Positions 22,311-31,114 are shown, counted from the stretch's first letter. The stretch is 64,000 bases of DNA from an uncultured Microbacterium sp. (GCF_900078385.1 NZ_FLQR01000006.1:1-64000), one strand, 5' to 3'. The notes: generated from the letters alone by a model not told the origin. Numbers and translations are program-made.

Positions 22311-24065
22311 ATGCCCGACTTCCGCATCGGCGACGAGCAGTTCGAGCTCGACGGCCGCCCCTTCCGCATCCTCTCCGGTGCGCTGCACTACTTCCGCGTG
22401 CACCCGGACCAGTGGCGGGATCGCATCCGCAAGGCGCGGCAGATGGGACTCAACACCATCGAGACGTACGTCGCCTGGAACGCCCACGCTCCCCAGGAGG
22501 ATGCGTTCGACCTGAGCGGCGGGCTCGACCTCGGCCGGTTCCTCGACGAGGTCGCCGCCGAGGGCATGTACGCGATCGTTCGCCCCGGCCCCTACATCTG
22601 CGCCGAGTGGGACAACGGCGGTCTGCCGGCGTGGCTCTTCCGGTCGGGCACCGTCGGGGTGCGCCGCAACGAGCCGCAGTATCTCGCGGCGATCGAACGC
22701 TATCTGCAGCAGCTGGCGCCCGTCCTCGTCCCCCGCCAGATCGACCGGGGCGGCCCTGTCATCCTCGTGCAGATCGAGAACGAGTACGGCGCGTACGGCT
22801 CGGATGCCACCTACCTCGAGCGCCTCGTCGACATCAACCGGGCGGTGGGCCTGACGGTCCCGTTCACGACGGTCGACCAGCCGACGCCCGAGATGCTCGA
22901 GGCCGGCAGCATTCCGGGCCTGCACAAGACGGCGTCGTTCGGATCGCGTTCGGTCGAGCGCCTCGCGACGCTGCGCCGGCACCAGAGCACCGGTCCCCTC
23001 ATGTGCTCGGAGTTCTGGGACGGCTGGTTCGACCACTGGGGCGCGCACCACCACACGACCTCCGTCGCGCAGTCGGCCGCCGACCTCGACGATCTGCTCG
23101 CCGCCGGCGCGTCGGTGAATCTCTACATGTTCCACGGGGGGACGAACTTCGGGCTCACCAACGGTGCGAACGACAAGGGCGTCTACCAGCCGCTGATCAC
23201 GAGCTACGACTACGACGCACCGCTCGATGAGGCCGGCGCGCCGACCGAGAAGTACTGGGCCTTCCGCGAGGTGATCGCGAAGCACGCCGCCGTGCCGGAC
23301 GACGTGCCGTCGGAGCTTCTCCCCGCGCCGACACCGACGGCGGCGCTCACCGACGTCGTCGCGCTGGCCGACGTCGTCGATGCGCTCGGCGAGTGGAGCC
23401 GTCATGAGGCGGTCCCGACGATGGACGCCCTGGGCGCCTTCACCGGGTTCGCGCTCTACCGGACCCAGATCGCCGTCGACGGCGCAGCCGTGCTGGAGGT
23501 CGACGAGGTCCGCGACCGGGCCCTCGTCTCCCTGGGCGGTGCACCCGTCGGCGTGCTGGCGCGCGATCACCACGACACCGCCCTCGCCCTGCCGGACGGT
23601 GCCCGCGGGACTCTCGAGCTGCTCGTCGAGGACCAGGGCCGAGTCAACTACGGCCCCCGGATCGGCGAGCCGAAGGGTCTCATCGGCGACGTGCGCGTCG
23701 GCGGCGAGGTCGTCGATGGCTGGGACGTGCTGACGCTTCGTCTCGACTCGCCGGATGCCGTGCGCGACGCGCTGCGACCGCTCGACGGGGCCGCCGTGCC
23801 GGGGCCGTCCTTCGCCCGCGCCCGGTTCGAGCTGGATGCGGCCGCCGACCTCTACCTCGACACCTCCTCGTGGGGCAAGGGGATCGTGTGGATCAACGGG
23901 TTCCACCTCGGCCGCTACTGGTCGCGCGGTCCGCAGCACACGCTCTACGTCCCCGCAGCGGTGCTGCGCGCCGGCACGAATGAGCTGATCGTCTTCGAGC
24001 TGCACGCGGCGCGCGCGGAGGTGCGGTTCGCGGCGCGACCGGACCTCGGCCACACCGACTTCTGA
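22311..24065 (+). CDS. GH35 beta-galactosidase
   Basis: This 584-residue enzyme has the GH35 active-site signature GGPVILVQIENEYG. By family analogy Glu158 is the acid/base, and Glu234 in SEFWDGW the nucleophile. It has no signal peptide, so it acts in the cytoplasm on imported beta-galactosides. The C-terminal part contains beta-domains ending in WGKGIVWINGFHLGRYWSRGPQ, a jelly-roll segment typical of the family. The ATG at 22311 has GGAGGG close upstream. It is the last gene of the LacI-type operon and defines its likely substrate class; the exact oligosaccharide is unknown. Confidence 0.95.
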   Translation: MPDFRIGDEQFELDGRPFRILSGALHYFRVHPDQWRDRIRKARQMGLNTIETYVAWNAHAPQEDAFDLSGGLDLGRFLDEVAAEGMYAIVRPGPYICAEWDNGGLPAWLFRSGTVGVRRNEPQYLAAIERYLQQLAPVLVPRQIDRGGPVILVQIENEYGAYGSDATYLERLVDINRAVGLTVPFTTVDQPTPEMLEAGSIPGLHKTASFGSRSVERLATLRRHQSTGPLMCSEFWDGWFDHWGAHHHTTSVAQSAADLDDLLAAGASVNLYMFHGGTNFGLTNGANDKGVYQPLITSYDYDAPLDEAGAPTEKYWAFREVIAKHAAVPDDVPSELLPAPTPTAALTDVVALADVVDALGEWSRHEAVPTMDALGAFTGFALYRTQIAVDGAAVLEVDEVRDRALVSLGGAPVGVLARDHHDTALALPDGARGTLELLVEDQGRVNYGPRIGEPKGLIGDVRVGGEVVDGWDVLTLRLDSPDAVRDALRPLDGAAVPGPSFARARFELDAAADLYLDTSSWGKGIVWINGFHLGRYWSRGPQHTLYVPAAVLRAGTNELIVFELHAARAEVRFAARPDLGHTDF

Positions 24066-24198
24066 GCCGGACGAGGGCGGACCGAGCGGATCGCCGGGTC
24101 GGCGAAACCGACGTGACGATGGTCCCGACCTGCGCTTCCGACCGGCGCGAGGCTGGAGCCATGAACGTGGGGAACGCGCGCCGGTCATCGTCCGGCGG

Positions 24199-25614
24199 AT
24201 GATCATGGACGCGCAGCTTCGCGTCGCGCGACCGACCCTGTCGTTCCTCGGGGCGGCCGACTCCGTGACGGGATCGCGCTATCTGATCGACGACGGGTCA
24301 GCGCGCGTCCTGGTCGACTGCGGCATGTTCCAGGGGTTCAAGGTCCTTCGCGAACGGAACCGGGCTCCGTTCCCGGTGCGGCCGGACTCCATCGACGCGG
24401 TCGTCGTCAGCCACGCCCATCTGGACCATTCGGGGTATCTGCCCGCGCTCGTGCGCGATGGCTTCCCCGGCCGGATCTACGCCAGCCGAGGGACCGCCGA
24501 GCTGTGCCGGATCATGCTGCCGGACAGCGCCCATCTCCTCGAGGAGGAAGCCCGGTTCGCCGCGAAGCACAAGTGGTCTTCCCACACCGACCCGCGGCCC
24601 CTGTACACCGAGGCAGACGCCCAGCGGGCGTTGGACCGCTTCGAGGTGCTGGAGGAGGGGGACGAGCGCTCGATCGCGCCGGACGTCGCGGTCCGCCTGG
24701 TCCCCGCCGGTCACATCCTCGGCGCCACCGGGGTGCGACTGCGCATCGATGGGCGTCTCGTGCACTTCACCGGCGACCTGGGTCGATCCGACGATCCGCT
24801 GATGCAGCCGCCGCACCCCTTCGAACCCGCCGACGTCCTGGTCACCGAATCCACCTACGGCGATCGACACCACGCCGACGTGAACCCGGAAGCGGTGCTG
24901 GGAGACGTGATCCGGCGGGTGGTGCGCAGGAACGGAGTCGTGCTCATCCCCGCATTCGCGGTCGGCCGGACGGAGACGGTCCTGCTCCACCTGGCCCGGC
25001 TGCGCGACCGCGGCGAGATCCCCGACGTGCCGATCTTCCTGAACAGCCCGATGGCCGTCAGCGTGGCCGATGTCTACTCCAGGCACCCCGACCAGCACCG
25101 GCTGTCGGTCGCCGATGTGCGCCGGCTGTACGACCTGGCGACACCGGTTCGGTCGGTCGACGAATCGAAGCTCCTCAACCTGCGGGGCGGGCCGATGATC
25201 ATCATCTCGGCCAGCGGGATGCTGACCGGCGGGCGGATCCTGCACCATCTCCGCGCCTACGGGCCCGACCCGCGCAATGCGGTGATCCTGACCGGCTTCC
25301 AGGCCGGCGGAACCCGGGGTTCCGCGCTTCTCGGAGGCGCGTCGGAGGTCCGGATCTTCGGCACGGACGTTCCGATCCGAGCGGAGGTCGTCAACGTCGA
25401 CACGATGTCGGCGCACGCGGATGCCGATGGCCTCATCGCCTGGATGCGCGCGACGGCATCGCCGCCCCGCGCCGTCTACGTCACGCACGGCGAACCCGCG
25501 GCGGCCGACGCCCTCCGCGCCCGGATCAAGCGCGAGCTCGGCTGGAACGTCCACGTGCCCGAGCACCTGGCGTCGGTGACGCTGCCGGACCCCGTGGAGT
25601 CGCCATCGCCGTGA
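24199..25614 (+). CDS. MBL-fold beta-CASP protein (RNase J/CPSF-like)
   Basis: This 471-residue metallo-beta-lactamase fold protein carries the zinc motif SHAHLDHSG at about 71-79 (His72, His74, Asp76, His77), STYGDRHH, the beta-CASP segment SASGMLTGGRILHHL and the C-terminal RNA-specificity motif TMSAHADADGLIAWM. Such proteins are nucleases or related hydrolases resembling the eukaryotic CPSF73 subunit; the substrate here is unproven. A start at 24205 is also possible. It lies 133 bases behind the GH35 gene with no clear terminator between, but there is no functional link. Confidence 0.9.
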   Translation: MIMDAQLRVARPTLSFLGAADSVTGSRYLIDDGSARVLVDCGMFQGFKVLRERNRAPFPVRPDSIDAVVVSHAHLDHSGYLPALVRDGFPGRIYASRGTAELCRIMLPDSAHLLEEEARFAAKHKWSSHTDPRPLYTEADAQRALDRFEVLEEGDERSIAPDVAVRLVPAGHILGATGVRLRIDGRLVHFTGDLGRSDDPLMQPPHPFEPADVLVTESTYGDRHHADVNPEAVLGDVIRRVVRRNGVVLIPAFAVGRTETVLLHLARLRDRGEIPDVPIFLNSPMAVSVADVYSRHPDQHRLSVADVRRLYDLATPVRSVDESKLLNLRGGPMIIISASGMLTGGRILHHLRAYGPDPRNAVILTGFQAGGTRGSALLGGASEVRIFGTDVPIRAEVVNVDTMSAHADADGLIAWMRATASPPRAVYVTHGEPAAADALRARIKRELGWNVHVPEHLASVTLPDPVESPSP

Positions 25615-25711
25615 TCCCCGCGCGGACCGTGATCCCGGCGCGTCCCCTCTGACAGAGTGGATGCCGTCGGGTTTCGCCCCGCCCGGGGCGCTCGGGAACA
25701 GAGGAGCCATC

Positions 25712-26602
25712 GTGGATCAGCGCACCATCGGACCGTTCACCGTGTCGGCGATCGGCCTCGGCGCCATGCCCATGTCGATGAACAGCGACCGCGTCTACCC
25801 GGAGCGGGCGGACGCCGTCGCTACCGTGCACGCCGCGCTCGAGGCCGGCGTGACGTTCATCGACACCGCCGACATCTACTCCCCGTCATGGCAGGAGATG
25901 GGTCACAACGAGCGCATCGTCCGTGATGCGCTGCGGTCATGGGACGGCGACGCGTCCGGCATCCTGGTGGGGACGAAGGGCGGGATCACGCGGACCGAGG
26001 AGAAGGACTTCGGCCGCGACGGCTCCCTCTCCTACCTGCGTTCCGCGATCGAGCGCTCGATGGAGAACCTCGGCGTCGACGTCATCGACCTGTACCAGTA
26101 CCACCGCCCGGACCGCTGGATGGTCTACGGCGAGATCATGGAGAACCTCCGCACCCTGCAGTCCGAGGGCCTCATCCGCGCGGTCGGCATCTCCAACGCC
26201 AGCGTCGAGGAGATCGAGATCGCGCAGCAGGTGCTCGGCGAGGGGAACCTGGCCAGCGTCCAGAACGAGTTCTCGCCGCGACACCCGGGCAGCTACGGCG
26301 AACTGCAGTACTGCGACGCGCACGGCATCGCGTTCCTCCCCTGGAGCCCCCTCGGCGGCACGGGAGGCGGCGGCCGGGAGGTCGGCGAACGCTTCACCGC
26401 CTTCCGGGAGATCGGCGCGGACCACGGCGTCAGCGCGCAGCAGGTGGTGCTCGCCTGGGAGCTCTCCCTGAGCCCCCGCGTCGTCCCCATCCCGGGCGCC
26501 CGACGCCCGGAGTCGATCACCGACTCGGCGAAGGCCGGGGACCTGCGACTGACCGAGGAGGAACTCGCCCGCTGCACGGGGAGCGTCGGCATCGAGGTCT
26601 GA
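25712..26602 (+). CDS. Aldo/keto reductase
   Basis: This 296-residue NADPH-dependent oxidoreductase has the TIM-barrel AKR pattern: FIDTADIYSP (catalytic Asp and Tyr), LVGTKGG (catalytic Lys), YQYHRPD (His) and the C-terminal IPGARRPESI NADP-binding segment. The GTG at 25712 is chosen because a GAGGAG site lies five bases upstream. The substrate is unknown; the family reduces sugar-like and other carbonyls. It is followed by a shared hairpin terminator with the convergent lipoprotein gene. Confidence 0.92.
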   Translation: MDQRTIGPFTVSAIGLGAMPMSMNSDRVYPERADAVATVHAALEAGVTFIDTADIYSPSWQEMGHNERIVRDALRSWDGDASGILVGTKGGITRTEEKDFGRDGSLSYLRSAIERSMENLGVDVIDLYQYHRPDRWMVYGEIMENLRTLQSEGLIRAVGISNASVEEIEIAQQVLGEGNLASVQNEFSPRHPGSYGELQYCDAHGIAFLPWSPLGGTGGGGREVGERFTAFREIGADHGVSAQQVVLAWELSLSPRVVPIPGARRPESITDSAKAGDLRLTEEELARCTGSVGIEV

Positions 26603-26607
26603 GCAGC

Positions 26608-26650
26608 GCGACGAGGCCCGAATGCCCTGGGGGGTGCGGGGCCCCGTCGC
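26608..26650. terminator. Bidirectional hairpin between convergent genes
   Basis: Arms 26608-26619 and 26639-26650 pair over 12 bases with one mismatch, between the aldo/keto reductase stop and the lipoprotein stop. No T run is present. Confidence 0.5.
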
Positions 26651-26660
26651 GTCGCCGTGG

Positions 26661-27167
26661 TCAACCGCTGATCTTCTCCCCCGCGGCCGAGAGCACCCAC
26701 CAGACGTCGTTGACGCCCTGGCCGGCGGTGTCTCCGGCGGCCGAGTCGCCGACGAAGTAGTACAGCGGCCACCCGTTGAGGGTGACCTGCTTCTGTCCGT
26801 CCGGAGAGTCGATCGTCGCGACGGTGCCCGTGACGCCCTCGACGGCCGGCGTCGCGCTGTCACTCGTGACGATCGGCCAGTTCGCGAGGCACTGGCCGGT
26901 ACAGGCACTCGTCGTGGCGCCCTGGGTGTCGTTGTCGAACATGTACACCGTCATGCCTTGTCCGTCCACGACGATCTCGCCGAGCGGCGATTCCGCGAGC
27001 ATGAGCGCCGCATCCGAGGACGCACCGTCGGTGGGTTCCGCGCTCGGACCGGGGTCCGAGGGGGAGGCCGACGTCCCGTCGCCGTCGGGTGACGTCGATC
27101 CCGAGCAGCCCGCGAGGGCGAGCAGGAGCGCGAGGGCAGCGGCCCCCGCGGCGTGTCTGATCCGCAT
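26661..27167 (-). CDS. Secreted lipoprotein with COG4315/Lipoprotein_15 repeats
   Basis: This 168-residue protein has a signal peptide with lipobox LAGC (about 18-21), then a Ser/Pro/Asp-rich linker. It has two copies of the family motif: residues about 58-100 (LGEIVVDGQGMTVYMFDNDT ... CTGQCLANWPIV) and about 123-140 (LNGWPLYYFVGD). The two cysteines in CTGQC may bind a metal or heme, or form a disulfide. The family function is unknown. A TGAACC-N16-CGTG promoter precedes it, so the ECF sigma factor encoded next door should control it. Confidence 0.88.
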   Translation of the reverse strand: MRIRHAAGAAALALLLALAGCSGSTSPDGDGTSASPSDPGPSAEPTDGASSDAALMLAESPLGEIVVDGQGMTVYMFDNDTQGATTSACTGQCLANWPIVTSDSATPAVEGVTGTVATIDSPDGQKQVTLNGWPLYYFVGDSAAGDTAGQGVNDVWWVLSAAGEKISG

Positions 27168-27208
27168 GGCACATCCTTCCGATCCGGCCGCGGACGCGGC
27201 CCGTCGGT

Positions 27209-27236
27209 GACACGACGGCGGCGGGTGAATGGTTCA
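27209..27236 (-). promoter_or_regulatory. ECF sigma promoter of the lipoprotein gene
   Basis: On the minus strand TGAACC (27236-27231) and CGTGTC (27214-27209) are 16 bases apart. The -35 box overlaps the stop codon of the anti-sigma gene. The same pattern occurs twice at 28432-28498. Confidence 0.75.
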
Positions 27237-27908
27237 GTCGGCAGGCAGATCGCGGCGCATCAGGACCTCCCCGGACGCCGAGCGGATCTCCACGGCCCGG
27301 ATGTCTTCGACGGCGAGCGCGGTCGCCCCGCTGAGGGTGGAGGTCGTCCCGGGCGCGGCTCGCCAGGTCGACACCGTCTCGTCCCCGTCGACGCCGATGA
27401 CGGCGAGCGCGTACACCCACCCGCCCGGCGGCGCGTCGCCCCCGGGCGGGTAGCGGCACTCCAGATCGACCCGGGTCCCCCAGGCGACGTCGGTGAGCCG
27501 GACGGACGCCTCGAGGGTCACGTCGCGGACCTCCTCCAGCGCGAACGAGGCGGTCGGCTGCGTGGCCGCGCTCAGCGCCAGTCCCGTCCCCACCGCGGCC
27601 GGCACGAGGAGCGCGATCGCCGCGGCCGCGGCGATCCACCCCACCCGGCGCCGGCGACGGCGGCGTTCGCCGGCCAGCGAGATCAGCGCCGCGGGGCCAC
27701 CGGCATCCGGCCCCTCGTCCAGGCGGGTCACGACGTCGGCGGTCACGCGGGACAGCAGCCCGACGGTGGGGGCGAGTTCGGCGACGGCCGCGCGGCACAG
27801 CGCGCACTCGGCGAGATGGGCCTCGAACAGACGCCGATCGGAGGTCGAGAGCGCCCCGAGCACATAAGCCGCGTCCCACTCCGCGTACTGCGGGTGCTCC
27901 ACATTCAT
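27234..27908 (-). CDS. Anti-sigma factor (RskA-like, zinc-finger type)
   Basis: This 224-residue protein has an N-terminal anti-sigma domain with a HxxxCxxC zinc motif (His31, Cys35, Cys38), an Arg cluster at 82-88, one membrane helix at about 90-113 and an extracytoplasmic domain of the anti-sigma-K type (segments VRLTDVAWGTRVDLECRY and WVYALAVIGVDGDE). It should hold the ECF sigma factor inactive at the membrane until an outside signal leads to its proteolysis. The ATG at 27908 overlaps the sigma gene stop (ATGA), so the partners are made in balance. Confidence 0.92.
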   Translation of the reverse strand: MNVEHPQYAEWDAAYVLGALSTSDRRLFEAHLAECALCRAAVAELAPTVGLLSRVTADVVTRLDEGPDAGGPAALISLAGERRRRRRRVGWIAAAAAIALLVPAAVGTGLALSAATQPTASFALEEVRDVTLEASVRLTDVAWGTRVDLECRYPPGGDAPPGGWVYALAVIGVDGDETVSTWRAAPGTTSTLSGATALAVEDIRAVEIRSASGEVLMRRDLPAD

Positions 27909-28411
27909 TGGGTGACTCCTCTCTCCTGGAACGCCAGCCGCAGAGCGCGCAGCGCATAGTGCAGCCGGGACTTGACGGTGCCCTCGGGGACGCCGAGCTC
28001 GGTCGCGGCCTGCGCGATGCTGCGCCCGCCGTAGTAGGCGGTGACGATGACCGCACGATGGTCGGCGCTCAGCGTGGCGAGCGCCTCCTCGATGAGGATC
28101 GCCTCGAACAGGGCGTCGGTATCGTCGCTGCGCGCACGCTCGGGCAGATCGGCGACCGCCTGCTCGTGCCGGTGGTGCGCGCTGCGCACCTCGTCGACCA
28201 CGAGGTGCCGCGCGACCGTGAACAGCCAGGACCGCGTCGTCGCCGGATCCTGCTCCAGGATGCGAGGGCTGCGCCACGCGCGCAGCAGAGTCTCCTGCAC
28301 CACGTCGTCGGCGCCGGTCCGATCGCCGGTCAGGTGCACGACGTACCGCCACACCGGTCCGGCGTGCGCGTCGTAGAGCGCAGTGAGGCGTGCGGCATCA
28401 TCGGCCGGCAT
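27905..28411 (-). CDS. ECF sigma factor (SigK-like)
   Basis: This 168-residue sigma-70 family factor has only regions 2 and 4: DDVVQETLLRAWRSP in region 2 (about 34-48) and SIAQAATELGVPEGTVKSRLHYALRAL in region 4 (about 129-155). The partner anti-sigma gene overlaps by 4 bases. A strong GGGAGGTGACCG site precedes the ATG. The gene's own promoter carries TGAACC-N16-CGTGTC, so the factor probably activates itself, the divergent DUF2231 gene and the lipoprotein gene. Confidence 0.93.
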   Translation of the reverse strand: MPADDAARLTALYDAHAGPVWRYVVHLTGDRTGADDVVQETLLRAWRSPRILEQDPATTRSWLFTVARHLVVDEVRSAHHRHEQAVADLPERARSDDTDALFEAILIEEALATLSADHRAVIVTAYYGGRSIAQAATELGVPEGTVKSRLHYALRALRLAFQERGVTQ

Positions 28412-28431
28412 CGGTCACCTCCCTCGGAGAG

Positions 28432-28459
28432 GACACGAGATGCGCGCCCCGCCGGTTCA
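28432..28459 (-). promoter_or_regulatory. ECF sigma promoter of the sigma/anti-sigma operon
   Basis: On the minus strand TGAACC (28459-28454), 16 bases, then CGTGTC (28437-28432). It lies 21 bases ahead of the sigma start codon and is identical in both boxes and spacing to the lipoprotein promoter. Confidence 0.8.
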
Positions 28460-28470
28460 TCCGCGGCGGG

Positions 28471-28498
28471 TGAACCGGACGGGCGCGTGTTCCGTGGT
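28471..28498 (+). promoter_or_regulatory. ECF sigma promoter of the DUF2231 gene
   Basis: TGAACC (28471-28476), 16 bases, then CGTGGT (28493-28498). It is back to back with the sigma operon promoter; the two -35 boxes form an inverted repeat. Transcription would begin at or next to the ATG at 28505, so the mRNA is probably leaderless. Confidence 0.75.
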
Positions 28499-28504
28499 CC
28501 GAGT

Positions 28505-28996
28505 ATGAACCCTTCGCAGACGGCGCTCGAGGTATCGGGCCTCCCGCTCCACCCGCTGGTCGTGCACGCGGTCGTGATCCTCGTGCCGCTGACCGCCCTC
28601 GCGCTCCTCCTGAGCGCGGTGTGGCCCGCTGCCCGTGCCCGTCTCGGGCTCGTGACCCCGATCGCCGCGCTCGTCGTGCTGGTGCTCGTGCCGATCACGG
28701 TCCTCGCCGGCGAATCCCTAAAGGAGGCGGTCGGGCCGCTCCCGGCCGTCCAACGGCACGAAGGCTTCGGCCGGATGCTGCTGCCGTGGGCGATCGCGGT
28801 GTTCCTCGTCGCGACCGCGCAATGGGTGTGGCATCGCGTCGGGCGGACGCGTGTGCGCGCGGCCGCCCCGGGCACCGCACGCGCGGTCGACATCGGGTTG
28901 ATCGCCGTCGCCGTGATCGCCGCGGCGGGCAGCGTGGTGGTCGTCGTGCTCGCCGGAGAGTCCGGGTCTCGCGCGGTCTGGGGATCCCTCGGCTGA
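28505..28996 (+). CDS. DUF2231 four-helix membrane protein
   Basis: This 163-residue protein has about four membrane helices and the DUF2231 start pattern GLPLHPLVVHAVVILVPLTALALLLS. The conserved histidines LHPLVVH (about 15-21) and QRHEGFG (about 83-89) are intact and could ligate heme or metal; this is speculation from family features. There is no Shine-Dalgarno sequence before the ATG at 28505. It is controlled by the ECF promoter and faces away from the sigma gene, so it is a likely member of the same stress response. Confidence 0.85.
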   Translation: MNPSQTALEVSGLPLHPLVVHAVVILVPLTALALLLSAVWPAARARLGLVTPIAALVVLVLVPITVLAGESLKEAVGPLPAVQRHEGFGRMLLPWAIAVFLVATAQWVWHRVGRTRVRAAAPGTARAVDIGLIAVAVIAAAGSVVVVVLAGESGSRAVWGSLG

Positions 28997-29011
28997 GCGG
29001 GTGTCGGCGGT

Positions 29012-29440
29012 CTAGCGGTCAGCCGTCCCCGGCGCAGCGACCGGACCGGAGTACTCGTCGTCGGTGATGTGCTCCTTCCACACCGTGGTCCGTGCGGGGT
29101 CGTCGCCGGCTTCGAGCATGGCGATGTGCTCCATGTAGGAATCCGGGGATGCCGCATGCCAGTGGTCCTCGCCCGGCGGCGTGTAGACGGTCTGCCCCGC
29201 GTGCGCCTCGATGACCGTGCCATCGCGGCGCCCGAATCGGGCGACGCCCTGGGTGACGCGGAGATACTGCCCGCGCGCGTGCGAATGCCACGCGGTGCGC
29301 GCACCGGGCGCGAAGCGCACGATCGCCACCGTCATGCGCTGATCCGGCTCGTGCGGCGCAGCGACGACATCCAACCAGACATCACCGGCGAACTGCGCCG
29401 GCGGGTTCTTGGTGGTGGGTCGGCTCGGTTCGATGTCCAT
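29012..29440 (-). CDS. Cupin domain protein
   Basis: This 142-residue single-domain cupin has metal-site motif 1 as GARTAWHSHARGQYLRVTQG (about 47-66) and motif 2 as PPGEDHWHAA (about 88-97). It resembles the small cupins annotated near carboxymuconolactone decarboxylases, some of which act on cyanohydrins or as isomerases; its reaction is not known. The ATG at 29440 has GAGAGG seven bases upstream. It is divergent from the MFS/CMD/SDR operon, and such neighbours often occur together. Confidence 0.85.
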   Translation of the reverse strand: MDIEPSRPTTKNPPAQFAGDVWLDVVAAPHEPDQRMTVAIVRFAPGARTAWHSHARGQYLRVTQGVARFGRRDGTVIEAHAGQTVYTPPGEDHWHAASPDSYMEHIAMLEAGDDPARTTVWKEHITDDEYSGPVAAPGTADR

Positions 29441-29585
29441 TCGACTGCCTCTCTCGGTCGACGTCGACGCTACGCTCCGCCCTCGAGGGACTGGGAGGGT
29501 CTGCCAGTACCGGGGAAGGCAGCCACTCCCGCACGCGCGAGCGAGGCGATTGTCTTGGCATATCCACCCACGGCGAAGGCAGACC

Positions 29586-29621
29586 GATGACCTCGATGAC
29601 CTCGATGACCTCGATGACCGA
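29586..29621 (+). repeat. 9-bp tandem repeat over the MFS start codon
   Basis: Three copies of GATGACCTC and a fourth diverged copy. Copy-number changes would keep the frame but shift the distance between ribosome site and start codons. Confidence 0.9.
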
Positions 29622-31086
29622 TGCGAACGGCACGGCACCGCTGCACAAGGGCGCGATCCTGACGATCGTCCTCGTGAGCTACTTCATGATCCTGCTCGAC
29701 AACTCCGTGATCTTCACGGCACTGCCGAGCCTGCAGGCCGACCTGCAGCTCAGCGGCACCGAGCTGGCCTGGGTGCAGAACGCGTACACGCTCGTCTTCG
29801 GCGGACTGCTGCTCCTCGGCGCCCGCGCCGGCGACATCCTGGGCCGGAAGCCCGTCTTCATCATCGGGCTCATCGTGTTCTCCGTCGCATCGCTCCTCAT
29901 CGCCCTCTCCCCCGCCGGATGGTGGATCATCGCCTCTCGTGCCCTCCAGGGCGTCGGCGCAGCGATCGTGGCGCCCTCCGCCCTGTCGTTGATCACGGTG
30001 ACGTTCCACGGTCAGGAGCGCTCCCGCGCGGTCGCCTGGTACTCCGCGACGGCCGGCATCGGCGCCAGCCTGGGCCTCGTCGTCGGCGGGGCCATGGCGT
30101 CGTGGTTCTCCTGGCGCGCGGGATTCTTCATCAACGTCCCCATCGGACTGGCGATGCTGGTGCTGGCGCCGCGGTTCCTCCCGCGCACTCCCCCGCTGCC
30201 CGGCCGGTTCGACATCATCGGGGCGCTGACCTCCACCGTCGGCGTCGGATCCCTCGTCTTCGCGACCCTGAACGCGGCCGACAACGGATGGGCCAGCCCC
30301 GCGACGCTGGTCGGCTTCGCCGTCGCGGCGGTCGTGCTGACACTCTTCATCGTGGCCGAGGCACGTGCAGTGCAGCCGATCATGCCGCTGCGTCTGTTCG
30401 CCAGCCGCCTGCGGACCGGCGCCTACCTCACGCGACTGCTGTACCTGGGCGCCATGATCGGCTTCTTCTTCTTCACCAGCCAGTACCTGCAGGAGGCGCT
30501 CGGCTTCACTCCGCTGCAGGCGGGACTCGCATTCCTGCCGATGACGCTCGTCAACTTCGCCGTCGCGGTCGCGATTCCGCGGCTCACCGCCCGGTTCGGA
30601 AACACCCTGCCGCTCGTGGTCGGCATCGCGCTGACCCTGGCGGGGATGCTCTGGCTGAGTCGCATCGCCCCCGACAGCAGCTACCTCACCGCCGTCGCCC
30701 TCCCCATGCTGCTGATCGGCGCCGGGCAGGGTCTCGCCTTCGCGCCGATGACCACGTTCGGGATCTCGGGTGCCACCGCAGCGGACGCCGGCGCCGCTTC
30801 CGGCGTCGTGAACACCTTCCACCAGGTCGGGTCCTCCCTCGGCCTCGGCATTTTCGTCGCCGTGGCGGGCGCTGCCGCAGTCGGGACCGACCGGGGGGTC
30901 GCGGCCGCCATCACCGTCGAAGCCACGGCAGCCCTGACCGCCGGGAGCGTCTTCCTCCTCGCTGCCCTCCTGATCGTGCTCGCCGTCATCGTCCCGGCAT
31001 CCGCAGCCCTCCGCCGCCGCGACGCGACGTCGGCTGCCGACGGCGATCACGCACCCACCACCCTCGCCGCCGCACGTCCGGCGTGA
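29587..31086 (+). CDS. MFS drug exporter (DHA2, 14-helix type)
   Basis: This 499-residue membrane transporter has about 14 helices. Motif A is GARAGDILGRKPVF (about 78-91) and motif C is SATAGIGASLGLVVGG (about 155-170), typical of proton-driven drug exporters of the EmrB/QacA group. The N-terminus is a repeat, MTSMTSMTSMTD, made by a 9-bp tandem repeat, so four ATG codons can serve as start. The first has a GAAGG site at a suitable distance. It heads an operon with a CMD-like protein and an SDR, which suggests export of, or defence against, a reactive small molecule. Confidence 0.92.
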   Translation: MTSMTSMTSMTDANGTAPLHKGAILTIVLVSYFMILLDNSVIFTALPSLQADLQLSGTELAWVQNAYTLVFGGLLLLGARAGDILGRKPVFIIGLIVFSVASLLIALSPAGWWIIASRALQGVGAAIVAPSALSLITVTFHGQERSRAVAWYSATAGIGASLGLVVGGAMASWFSWRAGFFINVPIGLAMLVLAPRFLPRTPPLPGRFDIIGALTSTVGVGSLVFATLNAADNGWASPATLVGFAVAAVVLTLFIVAEARAVQPIMPLRLFASRLRTGAYLTRLLYLGAMIGFFFFTSQYLQEALGFTPLQAGLAFLPMTLVNFAVAVAIPRLTARFGNTLPLVVGIALTLAGMLWLSRIAPDSSYLTAVALPMLLIGAGQGLAFAPMTTFGISGATAADAGAASGVVNTFHQVGSSLGLGIFVAVAGAAAVGTDRGVAAAITVEATAALTAGSVFLLAALLIVLAVIVPASAALRRRDATSAADGDHAPTTLAAARPA

Positions 31087-31114
31087 TCGCGAACCACGAC
31101 GAAAGGAACCCGTG

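Noticed and set aside
22293..24206. Long minus-strand frame opposite the GH35 gene
   Set aside because: It mirrors the codon pattern of the beta-galactosidase and shows no domain.
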